37,560 nt of DNA, from contig JBBDSJ010000068.1 in assembly GCA_040905025.1 (NCBI GenBank), positions 1 through 37,560 of the forward strand, written 5' to 3'. The translations under genes and the position numbers were made by a program. The notes beneath the pieces were generated by a model. The model had not been told where the DNA came from. It saw only the letters and a program-made list of their open reading frames with translations, and made no database searches. Every line of letters starts with the position of its first letter. Positions within the stretch are counted from its first letter, which is position 1. This document shows, in pieces, positions 7,500 through 15,891 of the stretch. The DNA comes from JBBDSJ01 sp040905025. GTDB taxonomy: Bacteria; Pseudomonadota; Gammaproteobacteria; Methylohalomonadales; Methylohalomonadaceae.

Positions 7500-7682
7500 A
7501 TGAAAGAGCAAACACCATCTACACCCCGGGATATACAGCTTAGTGATGATGAACGCCAGCCATGCGAAGTTTGGACGCGGGTCATGGGGTATCATCGGCC
7601 GGTGGCTTCGTTCAATACCGGCAAAAAGGGTGAGCATCATGAACGCCGCCATTTCCGCGAGCAGCACTCCACGGATTGCTGA
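7500..7682 (+). CDS. Stand-alone glycyl-radical subunit of class III ribonucleotide reductase
   Basis: A 60-residue protein containing PCEVWTRVMGYHRPV and FNTGKKGEHHERRHF, which is the C-terminal glycyl-radical segment normally fused to NrdD. Gly30 in RVMGY is the predicted radical site, generated by NrdG. The gene has its own strong ribosome-binding site (GGAGAGAGG) and an ATG, 38 nt after the nrdD stop, and its end overlaps nrdG by 44 nt. The product presumably docks into the NrdD barrel to supply the radical, much as GrcA (YfiD) repairs pyruvate formate-lyase in E. coli. The N-terminal 20 residues are not conserved NrdD sequence, which argues for a true separate subunit rather than a recent frameshift. 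Confidence 0.85.
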   Translation: MKEQTPSTPRDIQLSDDERQPCEVWTRVMGYHRPVASFNTGKKGEHHERRHFREQHSTDC

Positions 7683-8400
7683 CAGACCGGTGCCACCCAC
7701 CCTGCGGGTGGGTGGCCTGGTTCCCCTGACCACTACCGATTTCCCGGGACGGCTGGCCGCCGTGGTGTTCTGCCAGGGTTGTCCCTGGTCGTGTGGTTAC
7801 TGTCACAACCCGCACCTGATCCCGGCCCGCGGGACCGGTGATCATGACTGGGCGCAGGTGCTCGACCTGCTCGGCCGTCGCCGCGGGCTGCTCGACGGCG
7901 TGGTCTTTTCCGGTGGCGAGCCGCTGGCGCAGCGCGGATTGCCCGAGGCCATGAGAGTGGTCCGGGCCGCCGGCTTCGATGTTGGTTTGCATACCGGCGG
8001 CGCCTACCCGGAACGGCTGGATGATGTACTTCCGCTTGTCGACTGGGTGGGATTCGACGTCAAGGCGTCATTCAGCGATTATGAGCGTCTGACTCGGGTA
8101 CCGGGCAGTGGCGAAGCCGCGCGCCGCAGCCTGCATGCGCTGCTGGCAAGCGGAGTCGACCATGAAATCCGCACCACCGTGCATCCCGCGATCTTCGATC
8201 GCCGTGGTGTATTGCGGTTGGCCCGTGGACTCGCCGACCGGGGCGTCCGCTGCTATGCGCTGCAGGTCTTTCGCGGTAACGGCTGCCTGGATCCCGCCTA
8301 CCGCGACAGCCGTGGCGCATCAGCCTTGATTGATCTGTCGCTGCTGGAAGAGATCCGCACTCTGTTCGAGCGCTTCGAGATACGCGGCATGCCGGGCTAG
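7639..8400 (+). CDS. nrdG: Anaerobic ribonucleotide reductase activase (radical SAM)
   Basis: A 253-residue radical-SAM enzyme that uses S-adenosylmethionine and a [4Fe-4S] cluster to place the glycyl radical on the reductase. The cluster motif C-x3-C-x2-C is at Cys48, Cys52 and Cys55 (CPWSCGYC), followed by HNPHLIP and the SAM-binding FSGGEPL. The ATG at 7639 is chosen because AAGGG lies 8 nt upstream and it follows the radical-subunit gene. An in-frame start at 7543 would add 32 unlikely residues buried in that gene. The 44-nt overlap points to translational coupling with the glycyl-radical subunit, its direct substrate. The three genes form one operon. Confidence 0.92.
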   Translation: MNAAISASSTPRIADRPVPPTLRVGGLVPLTTTDFPGRLAAVVFCQGCPWSCGYCHNPHLIPARGTGDHDWAQVLDLLGRRRGLLDGVVFSGGEPLAQRGLPEAMRVVRAAGFDVGLHTGGAYPERLDDVLPLVDWVGFDVKASFSDYERLTRVPGSGEAARRSLHALLASGVDHEIRTTVHPAIFDRRGVLRLARGLADRGVRCYALQVFRGNGCLDPAYRDSRGASALIDLSLLEEIRTLFERFEIRGMPG

Positions 8401-8640
8401 TAGCCTCCCTTTTTGCCGACGCCGACATACGTGAATTCCCAATGCACCTCGATCGGATCTGTCCAAAATTCGGGTACTCCCATTTCCCGGTCCGTATGGC
8501 GGACGAAGCCGTTAGACACGGCGAGTAGATCCGATACAGCAGGTAGTACTTTCCCGGTCCGTTCATTGGCACGTCATCACCATAGTGAGGACCGTTATTG
8601 GTCGCCATGGTCATCAGGAAGCCCTTTCTGAACCATTCAT
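8397..8640 (-). pseudogene. P19/Tpd-family iron-transport protein remnant
   Basis: Minus-strand frames contain NGPHYGDDVPMNGPGKYYL and, after a frameshift near 8523, GFVRHTDREMGVPEFW and HWEFTYVGVGKKGGY before a TAG at 8397. These are hallmark segments of periplasmic P19/Tpd (Fe2+ transport, PF10634) proteins: the NGPHYG motif, the HTD motif and the WEFTYVG end. The N-terminal half is missing. The stop codon overlaps the end of nrdG on the other strand. The product would be non-functional. Confidence 0.75.
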
Positions 8641-8811
8641 TGAGTTACAACATTCACAGGGGCACGGTTACCATGTCTGTGACCACAGGAAGGCTGTTCA
8701 CGGACATATCGACGGCACAAAGTGTCCCATATTCGAGACACCGGCGGACAGTGAGAAATAGGCTGTCAGTAGCCATAACAGCAGCCTGAAAGGCAAGTGC
8801 GGTGGTAACTC
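8641..8811. other. Intergenic stretch, nothing recognised
   Basis: Between the P19 remnant and the ketopantoate-reductase-like gene no conserved frame, repeat or promoter could be identified. It may include unrecognisable decay of the missing P19 5' half. Confidence 0.4.
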
Positions 8812-9810
8812 TTACGACTGCCGTCGCTTCTCGTAGACCTGCAGGTGCGAATACGCCAACCGCAGGCAGTCGCCGGCGAGACCGTCGCGTTCGGCGCGGG
8901 CAAGCATATCGCCGAGGATATGATCGGCCTCGGTCCGCCGGCCGGCCTCGATATCGCGCAGCATGGAAGCCGTATAGGCGGTGGTCCGGTCAGAGAGAAG
9001 ATTGCGATATTCCACCAGCGTGTTTTCCGGCGGCCGGTAACCGGCGGTCTCGGCGACCGTGATGCATTCCTCCAGCAGCCCCTGTATGAATCGTTCGCCA
9101 CCGGCGCTTTGCAGGATCATGCCGATCGGTCCACGGAACAGGCAGGTGGCCCCGGCCAGGGTGGCCAGAAAGACAAACTTGTTCCACAGGTCCTGTTCAA
9201 TGGCCGGCGAATGCCGGCATTCCAGTGAAGTCTGCGCCAGCACGGCGGCCAGCCGTTCGCTCACATTCTGCTGGGCCTCGTAACGGCTGCCGAAGACCAG
9301 CCGGTGAAAATCGTTCAGGTGACGTATCTCGCCTTCACGCTCGCGTTCCACGGCCAGATGGGCCAGGCCGCCGAGGACACGCCCCCGCCCGAACCGTTGA
9401 TCGAGGCTATCCAGGTGATCGATGCCGTTGAGCAAGGGCAGCAGAAAGCTCCGCTCGCCGATGAACGGGACAATGGTATTGATGGCGGCTTCGAGGTCGT
9501 AGGCCTTGCAGGCCAGCACGATGCACGTGTAATCCGCTGCCGCCCGCTCGGGCGTGATCACCCGTGGCTGCAGGTGGACATCGCCGAGCGGACTGCGGAT
9601 GCGTAATCCATGTTCGTTCAGTCGCTGGCGCCGCTGTTCGTCGCGTACCAGAAAGGTAACATCGGCCCCGGCTTCCTGCAGGCGGCCGCCGAGATAGCCA
9701 CCGACCGCGCCGGCGCCGACGATCAGAATCGGCAGTGCACCGTCCGTTGATGGCTGGAAGTCTTCCGGATCGGCATAACAGACCGGTGAGCTGGGTTGAT
9801 TCGGGATCAT
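8812..9810 (-). CDS. Ketopantoate reductase (ApbA/PanE) family protein
   Basis: A 332-residue NAD(P)-dependent reductase. The dinucleotide-binding fold near the N-terminus is PILIVGAGAVGGYLGGRL, followed by the family's conserved VLACKAYDLEAAI, whose Lys binds substrate and NADPH, and LLNGIDHL. The C-terminal helical domain carries NKFVFLATLAGATCL. The family reduces 2-ketopantoate to pantoate for coenzyme A, but it has many paralogues and no other pantothenate gene is near, so the substrate is uncertain. The ATG at 9810 is used; an in-frame TTG at 9831 is possible. The DUF488 gene is 43 nt upstream on the same strand, probably co-transcribed. Confidence 0.85.
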   Translation of the reverse strand: MIPNQPSSPVCYADPEDFQPSTDGALPILIVGAGAVGGYLGGRLQEAGADVTFLVRDEQRRQRLNEHGLRIRSPLGDVHLQPRVITPERAAADYTCIVLACKAYDLEAAINTIVPFIGERSFLLPLLNGIDHLDSLDQRFGRGRVLGGLAHLAVEREREGEIRHLNDFHRLVFGSRYEAQQNVSERLAAVLAQTSLECRHSPAIEQDLWNKFVFLATLAGATCLFRGPIGMILQSAGGERFIQGLLEECITVAETAGYRPPENTLVEYRNLLSDRTTAYTASMLRDIEAGRRTEADHILGDMLARAERDGLAGDCLRLAYSHLQVYEKRRQS

Positions 9811-9853
9811 TAAATATCGGCTTGCTCTCAAAGAGCCACTGATTTGCAGCCAT

Positions 9854-10201
9854 TCATGATTGCCGCAGATAATCCTTCAGCACCACGGCGTTGTTGTGGT
9901 CCTCGTCGCGTGCGCTGAACACCAGCGTAACGCGCTCCTTCCCTGCCAGTTTCCTGAGCTCGGCGACCGCATCACGGTTGCGATCCAGTTCGCCAAAGTA
10001 ACGCCGCTTGAATTCCGTCCATTTGTCGGGATCATGACTGAACCACTTGCGCAGCTCGGTACTCGGTGCGATGTCGCGCAGCCAGTGATCGATATGGGCG
10101 TCTTCCTTCTTCAGGCCGCGCGGCCAGACCCGATCGACCAGGATGCGGGTATCGTCCTGTTTCGACGGTTTGTCGTAGGCACGTTTCAGGCGGATCTGCA
10201 T
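9854..10201 (-). CDS. DUF488 (YeaO-type) protein
   Basis: A 115-residue cytosolic protein with the DUF488 hallmarks RILVDRVWPRGLKKEDAHID near the start, FSHDPDKWTEFKRRYFGEL in the middle and TLVFSARDEDHNNAVVL near the end. The length is normal for the family. Biochemical function is unknown; the domain is widespread and sometimes linked to stress or nucleic acid contexts. It lies between the sulfide:quinone oxidoreductase gene and the ketopantoate-reductase-like gene on the same strand. Confidence 0.85.
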   Translation of the reverse strand: MQIRLKRAYDKPSKQDDTRILVDRVWPRGLKKEDAHIDHWLRDIAPSTELRKWFSHDPDKWTEFKRRYFGELDRNRDAVAELRKLAGKERVTLVFSARDEDHNNAVVLKDYLRQS

Positions 10202-10296
10202 GACATTGCCGTGACTCTGGGTATGTGAAGCGCGAATCTCAAGACATCACAAGATATCGCGCCATGGCTTTCCGTACCATTTTGCTCTCGACGGGG

Positions 10297-11568
10297 CTAT
10301 CCGCGGTTACCTGTCAACTCCGCGGTCAGTGCCGGGCGCGGCTTGTGCGGGATGTCCCAGTGCCGCCCCTTGAGCATGATGTCCCAGTAGAGCAGCGGCA
10401 GGAAATACTTTTTCAGCCACCACATACTGCGACGCTCTCGCCGTGGGTCAAGCGGAAAACTCGGCGTCACTTTGCCGCCATAGATGAACTCGGCAAGGAT
10501 GACACGGCCGTGCGCGGTGACCAGCGGGCAGGAGGCATAACCGTCGTACTCCTGCGGTAACGTCTGGCCTGCCAGTGCTGCAAGCAGGTTGTGAACCACC
10601 ACCGGCGCCTGCAGGCGCACAGCAGCAGCGGTCTTCGAATTCGGCGTGGCGGCAGCATCGCCGAGAGCGAATACGTTGCTGTAGCGATTATGCCGCAGCG
10701 AATGGATGTCGACATCCACCCAGCCGGTGTCGTTGGCCAGCGGACTTTGCTTGATGAAATCGGGCGCACTCTGCGGCGGGGTCACGTGCAGCAAATCGAA
10801 GCGGTGGGTTACCTGTTCCTTGTCACCGTTGCCACCGGTCGTTTCGAATACCGCCTCGCGTGCGTTACCATCGACTGCGACCAGCCGCTTACGGTATTCG
10901 ACCTCGATACCGTAACGTTCCGCTACCTGCTCCAGCGGCCGCTGAAATTCCTTGACGCTGAAAATGGCCTCGCCGGCCAGGGTGAAACGCAGGTCGGCAT
11001 TGTCGAGCAGACCCTGACGGCGGAAATGGTCGGCCGCCAGATAGGCGATTTTCTGCGGTGCGCCGGGGCACTTGATCGGCATATCCGGCTGGGTGAACAG
11101 TGCGCTGCCACCGCGGAAGGCGCGGATGCAGTCCCAGGTATAGGCCGCCAGTTGCGGGTCGTAATTGCTGCAGACGCCGTTTTTGCCCAGCGCCTCGGTG
11201 AGGCCGTCGATGCCGCCCCAGTCCAGCTGCAGGCCGGGGCAGACCACCAGATAGCGGTAGTTCACATGGTTGCCATCGGCCAGCTCAACCCGGTTGTTGT
11301 CGGGATCGAAGCCGGCGGCCGCCTGCCGGATCCAGGTCACGCCCTCCGGTATCAGTGTCGACTCACGGCGTCGCGTACGTTCGAGCGCATAGGCGCCGCC
11401 GCCGACCAGCGTGAAGGCGGCCTGGTAGTAATGATCCTCCGACGGCTCGATCAGGGCGATATCGAGATCGGGCCGCCGGCGCCGGAGGGAGGCGGCCACG
11501 GTGATGCCGGCGGCGCCGCCGCCGACGATCAGAGCGGTGTGGCTGCTGTTGGGTGCGGGTGTAGTCAT
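10297..11568 (-). CDS. sqr: Sulfide:quinone oxidoreductase, type II
   Basis: A 423-residue FAD flavoprotein that oxidises sulfide and passes electrons to quinone at the cytoplasmic face of the membrane. The FAD site is LIVGGGAAGITVAASL. Cys167 (PIKCPGAPQK) and Cys347 (YDGYASCPLVT) match the redox-active pair of type II enzymes such as human SQOR, and GVCSNY around Cys133 also matches that type. The C-terminal LKKYFLPLLYWDIMLKGR is an amphipathic membrane-binding end. It could detoxify sulfide or feed respiration. It lies downstream of cysJ-cysI, separated by a 191-nt promoter-like region, so it is probably transcribed on its own. Other FAD oxidoreductases are less likely given the exact cysteine contexts. 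Confidence 0.87.
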   Translation of the reverse strand: MTTPAPNSSHTALIVGGGAAGITVAASLRRRRPDLDIALIEPSEDHYYQAAFTLVGGGAYALERTRRRESTLIPEGVTWIRQAAAGFDPDNNRVELADGNHVNYRYLVVCPGLQLDWGGIDGLTEALGKNGVCSNYDPQLAAYTWDCIRAFRGGSALFTQPDMPIKCPGAPQKIAYLAADHFRRQGLLDNADLRFTLAGEAIFSVKEFQRPLEQVAERYGIEVEYRKRLVAVDGNAREAVFETTGGNGDKEQVTHRFDLLHVTPPQSAPDFIKQSPLANDTGWVDVDIHSLRHNRYSNVFALGDAAATPNSKTAAAVRLQAPVVVHNLLAALAGQTLPQEYDGYASCPLVTAHGRVILAEFIYGGKVTPSFPLDPRRERRSMWWLKKYFLPLLYWDIMLKGRHWDIPHKPRPALTAELTGNRG

Positions 11569-11613
11569 GATTTTTCCGGATTCTGGTCTGGATCAAGGCA
11601 GTCCTGTCTAAAG

Positions 11614-11633
11614 ATGCATAAAATATACTGCAT
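11614..11633. promoter_or_regulatory. AT-rich inverted repeat upstream of sqr
   Basis: ATGCA-N10-TGCAT lies 46 nt upstream of the sqr start, in a short AT-rich island inside GC-rich sequence. It probably marks the sqr promoter and possibly an operator. A similar AT-rich repeat precedes gltB. No regulator can be named. Confidence 0.35.
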
Positions 11634-11759
11634 ATCCTTTGTATAATTAAAGAATGAATCAAAATAAATTTAGGTAATTGCCGGTTTCGTTGGCCCCAGC
11701 CGTATGTAGTGGTAAATGGCGAACCCTAAGAAGAACAGGGACGGGATGGATGACTCGGG

Positions 11760-13487
11760 CTAGTCGTTGAATTCGCGGCCGTCGTGGACCCCGGCCACGT
11801 AACCGCCACGGATGACGAAATCGCCGAACGGTTCGCCGGCCTGGCGCTCCTTCGCGTAACGCCGGATCATCGGCTCCAGATGCTCGAGGATCGTGGCCTC
11901 GTCGACATTCTCTAGATAAAGCTTGTTGAGACGCTGGCCGTGATAGCCGCCGCCGAGGTAGACGTTGTACTTGCCCGGGCCGCGGCCGCTGAATCCGATC
12001 TCGGCGACATAGGGCCGCGAGCAGCCGTTGTTGCAGCCGGACATGCGTACGATGATCGCGTCATCACCGATTCCCGCTTCCTCCATGACCGTTTCCAGTT
12101 TCGTAATGAGGTCCGGCAGGTAGCGCTCGCTTTCGGCCATGGCCAGGCCGCAGGTGGGGAATGCCACGCAGGCGATGGAGCTGCGCCGCAGGGCACTGTA
12201 GTGTGCCGGGTCGCGCAGAGCGTACTCGTGCAGGAGTTTCTCGATACGCTCGCGCATTTCGGGTGTGACGTTGGCGATGGTCAGGTTCTGGTTGGTCGTC
12301 AGCAGGTAATCGCCCTCATGCTCGCCGGCAATGGCGCGCAGTCCCGACATCAGCGGATGGTTGTCCCTGTCCTGTATGCGACCGTTCTCGATGAACAGCG
12401 TGTAATGCCAGTTACCGTCGTCGCCCTCGAACCAGCCGTAGCGATCGCCGTTGTGCTCGAACCGGTAGTCGCGCGCCGGCTCCAGCGAACGGCCCAGCCG
12501 CTGTTCCAGCTCTCTCTTGAACCAGTCGAGACCGCGATCGTCGATGGTGTATTTCATGCGTGCGTGCTTGCGGTCGACCCGGTCGCCGTAATCGCGCTGG
12601 ACCGTGGCAATCTTCTCGGCGACATCGATGACCTGGTCCGTGCGACAGAAACCGACGACGCGCCCGAGCTGCGGATAGGTTTGTGGCTCGTTGTCGGTGC
12701 GGCCCATGCCGCCGCCGGTACAGACATTGAAACCGGCGAGCTCGTCGCCATCGGCGATGGCAATGAAACCGACATCCTGGGTATAGACGTCAATATCATT
12801 GATCGGCGGTACGGCGAAGCCATATTTGAACTTGCGCGGCAAGTAGGTCCTGCCGTAGATCGGCTCGACGATTTCGTTTTCGTCGCTGGTGCCGGGTTCC
12901 TGGTCCAGCCAGATTTCATCATAGGCGGGGGATCGCCACGCCATGTGATCGCTCAATGCCTTCGCCAGCGACTCGACCTCCGCGTGAATCCGTGATTGCC
13001 AGGGATTGACGGTGCAAACGACACCGCGGGTGTCGTCACCACAGGCGGCCCTGGTATCCAGCCCCGCGGTGCTGATTCCCTGCATGAGCTTCTTCAGATC
13101 CCGTTTCAGCACACCATGGAACTGGAAGGTCTGGCGGGTGGTGATCCGCAGCGTGCCATTGGCGCAGTCACGTGCCAGGCGGTCCAGCGCCAGCCACTGG
13201 TCCGGACGACACAATCCACCGGGCAATCGCACCCGGACCATGAACTGATAGGCCGGCTCCAGCTTCTGTCGGCGGCGCTCGCTGCGCAGGTCGCGATCGT
13301 CCTGCTGGTAGATGCCGTGGAACTTGGTCAGCTGGTTGTCACGTTCACTGATCGCGCCGGTAATCGGATCGGCGAGGCTATCGACGATCGTTCCGCGCAG
13401 GTAATCGCTCTCGAACTTGAGCCGCTCGTCCGGATGGAGCCGTTCGAGCGGCTGGCTGAGGTCGTGACTGCGATCTTTGTCGGTCAT
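11760..13487 (-). CDS. cysI: Assimilatory sulfite reductase hemoprotein subunit
   Basis: A 575-residue protein that reduces sulfite to sulfide with siroheme and a [4Fe-4S] cluster, using electrons from CysJ. Both ferredoxin-like and siroheme domains are present. The substrate and cofactor region TLRITTRQTFQFHGVLK and the cluster ligands C-x5-C (VAFPTCGLAMAES region) and C-x3-C (GCNNGCSRP) are intact. Length matches CysI. It lies 51 nt downstream of cysJ, forming a cysJI operon. The sulfide made serves cysteine synthesis. Confidence 0.95.
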   Translation of the reverse strand: MTDKDRSHDLSQPLERLHPDERLKFESDYLRGTIVDSLADPITGAISERDNQLTKFHGIYQQDDRDLRSERRRQKLEPAYQFMVRVRLPGGLCRPDQWLALDRLARDCANGTLRITTRQTFQFHGVLKRDLKKLMQGISTAGLDTRAACGDDTRGVVCTVNPWQSRIHAEVESLAKALSDHMAWRSPAYDEIWLDQEPGTSDENEIVEPIYGRTYLPRKFKYGFAVPPINDIDVYTQDVGFIAIADGDELAGFNVCTGGGMGRTDNEPQTYPQLGRVVGFCRTDQVIDVAEKIATVQRDYGDRVDRKHARMKYTIDDRGLDWFKRELEQRLGRSLEPARDYRFEHNGDRYGWFEGDDGNWHYTLFIENGRIQDRDNHPLMSGLRAIAGEHEGDYLLTTNQNLTIANVTPEMRERIEKLLHEYALRDPAHYSALRRSSIACVAFPTCGLAMAESERYLPDLITKLETVMEEAGIGDDAIIVRMSGCNNGCSRPYVAEIGFSGRGPGKYNVYLGGGYHGQRLNKLYLENVDEATILEHLEPMIRRYAKERQAGEPFGDFVIRGGYVAGVHDGREFND

Positions 13488-13538
13488 TCCGGTTATCTTG
13501 CTCTCATGTAATCCGGACGGGAAGCACCCGCAATCGGT

Positions 13539-15344
13539 CTAGTACACATCGCGCTGGTAGCGCTTGTCACGCTGCAGTTGCTTGACGTACTCGGCCGCCT
13601 GTTCGTCGCTGTGGCCGCCTTCCTCGCGTACAATGTCGATGAGGGTCTGATGCACGTCCGGGGCCATGCGCTCGGCGTCGCCGCAGACATAGAAGTACGC
13701 CCCTTGCTCCAGCCATTCGTACAGTTCGCGGCTGCGCTCGCGCATGCGATCCTGGACGTAGACCTTGTGCTTGCCGTCGCGCGAGAAGGCGACATCCATG
13801 CGCGTGAGTACGCCGTCCTTCAGCCAGCGCTGCCATTCGATCTGGTACAGGAAATCGGTACGGAAGCGCCGCTCGCCAAAAAATAACCAGTTGCGGCCGC
13901 CGGCAGCGGCCTCTTCACGTTCCTCCAGGAAGGCGCGAAACGGCGCCACCCCCGTACCTGGCCCGACCATGATCACCGGTGCGTCCGGGTCGGCCGGCAG
14001 CTTGAAGTTCTTGTTGCGCCTGACGTAGACCGGCACGGTATCGCCCGGCTGCACGCGTCCGGCGAGAAAACCGGAGGCCGCGCCCTCGCGGTAACCGTGC
14101 TCGGTTTCGCCGCGTACGACGGCCACGGTCAGATGTACCTCGTCGGGGTTGGCGTTGTAGCTCGAGGCAATGGAATACTCGCGCGGCTGTAGCGGCCGCA
14201 GCGCGTCGACGAAGGCCTGGGCGTCGATCGACTGCGGCGGATAGTCGAGCACGACGTCCAGGACCTGACGGCTGCGGGCGTAGGCCATGAGTTCCTTGCG
14301 CCGGTCCTCGCCGGCCAGTGCGGCGAGCTCACCGGAGCCGGTCAGAGGCGCATAGGCCTGGACGAACGGCGGCGCGACCAGCGTGATCTCGCACTCGTCT
14401 CGCAGCGCCTGTCCCAGCGCCAGCTCGCGATTGCGTATTACGACCGTTTCGCTTGCATCCAGGCCCAGGGCGGCAGTCAGGTCGAGCACGGTTTCCGGGC
14501 GGTTCTTCGGGATCAGGCACAGCACGTCACCGGGCTCGAAGGCGAGCCCCGACTCGGCGATCGACAGTTCGATGTGGCGGGTTTCCTTGTCGGAGCCGCG
14601 GCCGGTCAGCGGAGTGTTGTCCAGTACCTCGGCCGCGAGCGGGTTCTTGCGGTCATAGGTCGGAGCGGGCCGGTTCGATGGTGCCCCGAAGGCCACGACG
14701 TTGTCGCCGCGGGCCGCGTCGGCATGCTCGGCAAAGGCATCGAGGGCTCGATCGATCCATTCGCCGGCGGTGTCCTCGAAATTGACATCGCAGTCGACAC
14801 GCTCGATCAGGCGCTGGGCGCCGAGACCCTCGAGCCGGGCGTCGAAGTCCCTGCCCGTCTGGCAGTAGTGCTCGTAGCTGGAATCACCCAGGGCCAGCAC
14901 GGCGAATTTGGCGCCTTCGAGCTTCGGCGCCTTGCGTCCGTGGACGAAGCGGTAGAAATCCTCGGCCGGATCAGGCGGATCGCCCTCGCCATGGGTGGCG
15001 GTAATGATCAGAATCAGACGCTCGTTCCGGAGTTCGCGCGGCTTGTAATCGGCCATGTCGATGACGCGTGCCGACAGGCCCCTGGCCTCGGCGCGCTGGC
15101 AGGCCAGTTCGGCCAGCCCCTCGGCATTGCCGGTTTCGGAACCATAAAGAATAGTCACGGGGGCCGCGGTCGCCGTTGCCGCCTGCGGGCGGTCCGAGGC
15201 AGCCAGGGCACCGTGCACGCCGGCCAGGTAGCCCGCGGCCCAGCGGGCCTGTTCGGGCGACAGGTCGGCCGCCAGCCGTTCCAGCAGTTCGGTCTGCTCG
15301 GCGGTCAGCGGACTGTTCCACTCCTGGAGAGAATTTGCCTGCAT
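13539..15344 (-). CDS. cysJ: Assimilatory sulfite reductase flavoprotein subunit
   Basis: A 601-residue NADPH-dependent diflavin reductase feeding electrons to CysI. Domains in order: an N-terminal leader (1-60), a flavodoxin-like FMN domain (about 66-200, beginning VTILYGSETGNAEGLA), a connecting/FAD domain (REYSIASSYN as the FAD motif, then SGFLAGRV) and an NADPH domain (VMVGPGTGVAPFRAF, FFGERRFRTDFLY, ending KRYQRDVY). All cofactor motifs are intact and the length is normal. An AT-rich promoter region lies upstream. First gene of the cysJI operon. Confidence 0.95.
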   Translation of the reverse strand: MQANSLQEWNSPLTAEQTELLERLAADLSPEQARWAAGYLAGVHGALAASDRPQAATATAAPVTILYGSETGNAEGLAELACQRAEARGLSARVIDMADYKPRELRNERLILIITATHGEGDPPDPAEDFYRFVHGRKAPKLEGAKFAVLALGDSSYEHYCQTGRDFDARLEGLGAQRLIERVDCDVNFEDTAGEWIDRALDAFAEHADAARGDNVVAFGAPSNRPAPTYDRKNPLAAEVLDNTPLTGRGSDKETRHIELSIAESGLAFEPGDVLCLIPKNRPETVLDLTAALGLDASETVVIRNRELALGQALRDECEITLVAPPFVQAYAPLTGSGELAALAGEDRRKELMAYARSRQVLDVVLDYPPQSIDAQAFVDALRPLQPREYSIASSYNANPDEVHLTVAVVRGETEHGYREGAASGFLAGRVQPGDTVPVYVRRNKNFKLPADPDAPVIMVGPGTGVAPFRAFLEEREEAAAGGRNWLFFGERRFRTDFLYQIEWQRWLKDGVLTRMDVAFSRDGKHKVYVQDRMRERSRELYEWLEQGAYFYVCGDAERMAPDVHQTLIDIVREEGGHSDEQAAEYVKQLQRDKRYQRDVY

Positions 15345-15500
15345 AAGATCTCGTAATATTCCGTAAAATTGAATCAGTCGGACCGCGGCGTGGTCCGCGG
15401 CTGCCCGATCATGATAGCGCAGGCGATATAAATGGAATAAGAATAAATATTAATGTTGTTATTCTTTAAATGAATAATAACAATTTGCCGGCCAGAGAGG
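15345..15500 (-). promoter_or_regulatory. AT-rich promoter region of cysJI
   Basis: About 60 bp of very AT-rich sequence (15427-15487) stands out in GC-rich surroundings. It includes the inverted repeat TTATTC-N7-GAATAA. In related bacteria CysB or a similar regulator controls cysJI, but no specific CysB site can be proved here. A GC-rich stem-loop (GGACC/GGTCC, near 15379-15395) lies between it and the start codon. Confidence 0.4.
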
Positions 15501-15614
15501 CGGTTTGCGTCGGCCGCCGTTTATGGTGTCACCGGCAGGGATGTCGCCCGGTTCTCAGCCGATTCAATTATCCAGGTCCTCGCTGCCGGCTTGCTCATGC
15601 CGGCGAGGATAATC

Positions 15615-15740
15615 CTACAGCGCCATGACGACGGCATAACCCTGGGCATAGTCGATGCCCATTGCATCAAGTCGCTGCAGGATAGCCTCGTTCTCGACGA
15701 ACTCGGCACAGGTGGCGATGTTCATGGCGCGCCGTATCGG
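15615..15740 (-). pseudogene. C-terminal scrap of an EAL-domain (c-di-GMP phosphodiesterase) gene
   Basis: The minus-strand frame reads AMNIATCAEFVENEAILQ and then RLDAMGIDYAQGYAVV before a TAG at 15615. This is the end of an EAL domain (the A-E-F-V-E-N segment followed by G-x-D-Y-A-Q-G-Y). The catalytic EAL signature and everything before it are gone. It is a relic with no function expected. Confidence 0.75.
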
Positions 15741-15891
15741 GACCGGTTGCCGACGGTGTGAACCGCGTCAGATTCCCCTCGGCGCGCTATGCCGTTCGCT
15801 GAGGGGCCAGAGAGTACCGGAAAGTTGCATCGTCATGACTGACGAAGCGGTTGAACCATGCCACAGAATCATATAGTACCTGTCCGTGCAG

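Noticed and set aside
7543..7638. 32-codon N-terminal extension of nrdG
   Set aside because: Lies inside the glycyl-radical gene in another frame, lacks conservation; the ATG at 7639 has a ribosome-binding site.
10591..11646. 351-residue plus-strand frame opposite sqr
   Set aside because: It is the antisense shadow of the clear FAD oxidoreductase; no conserved motif and no ribosome-binding site.
11940..12995. 351-residue plus-strand frame opposite cysI
   Set aside because: GC-rich shadow frame; cysI motifs on the other strand are unambiguous.
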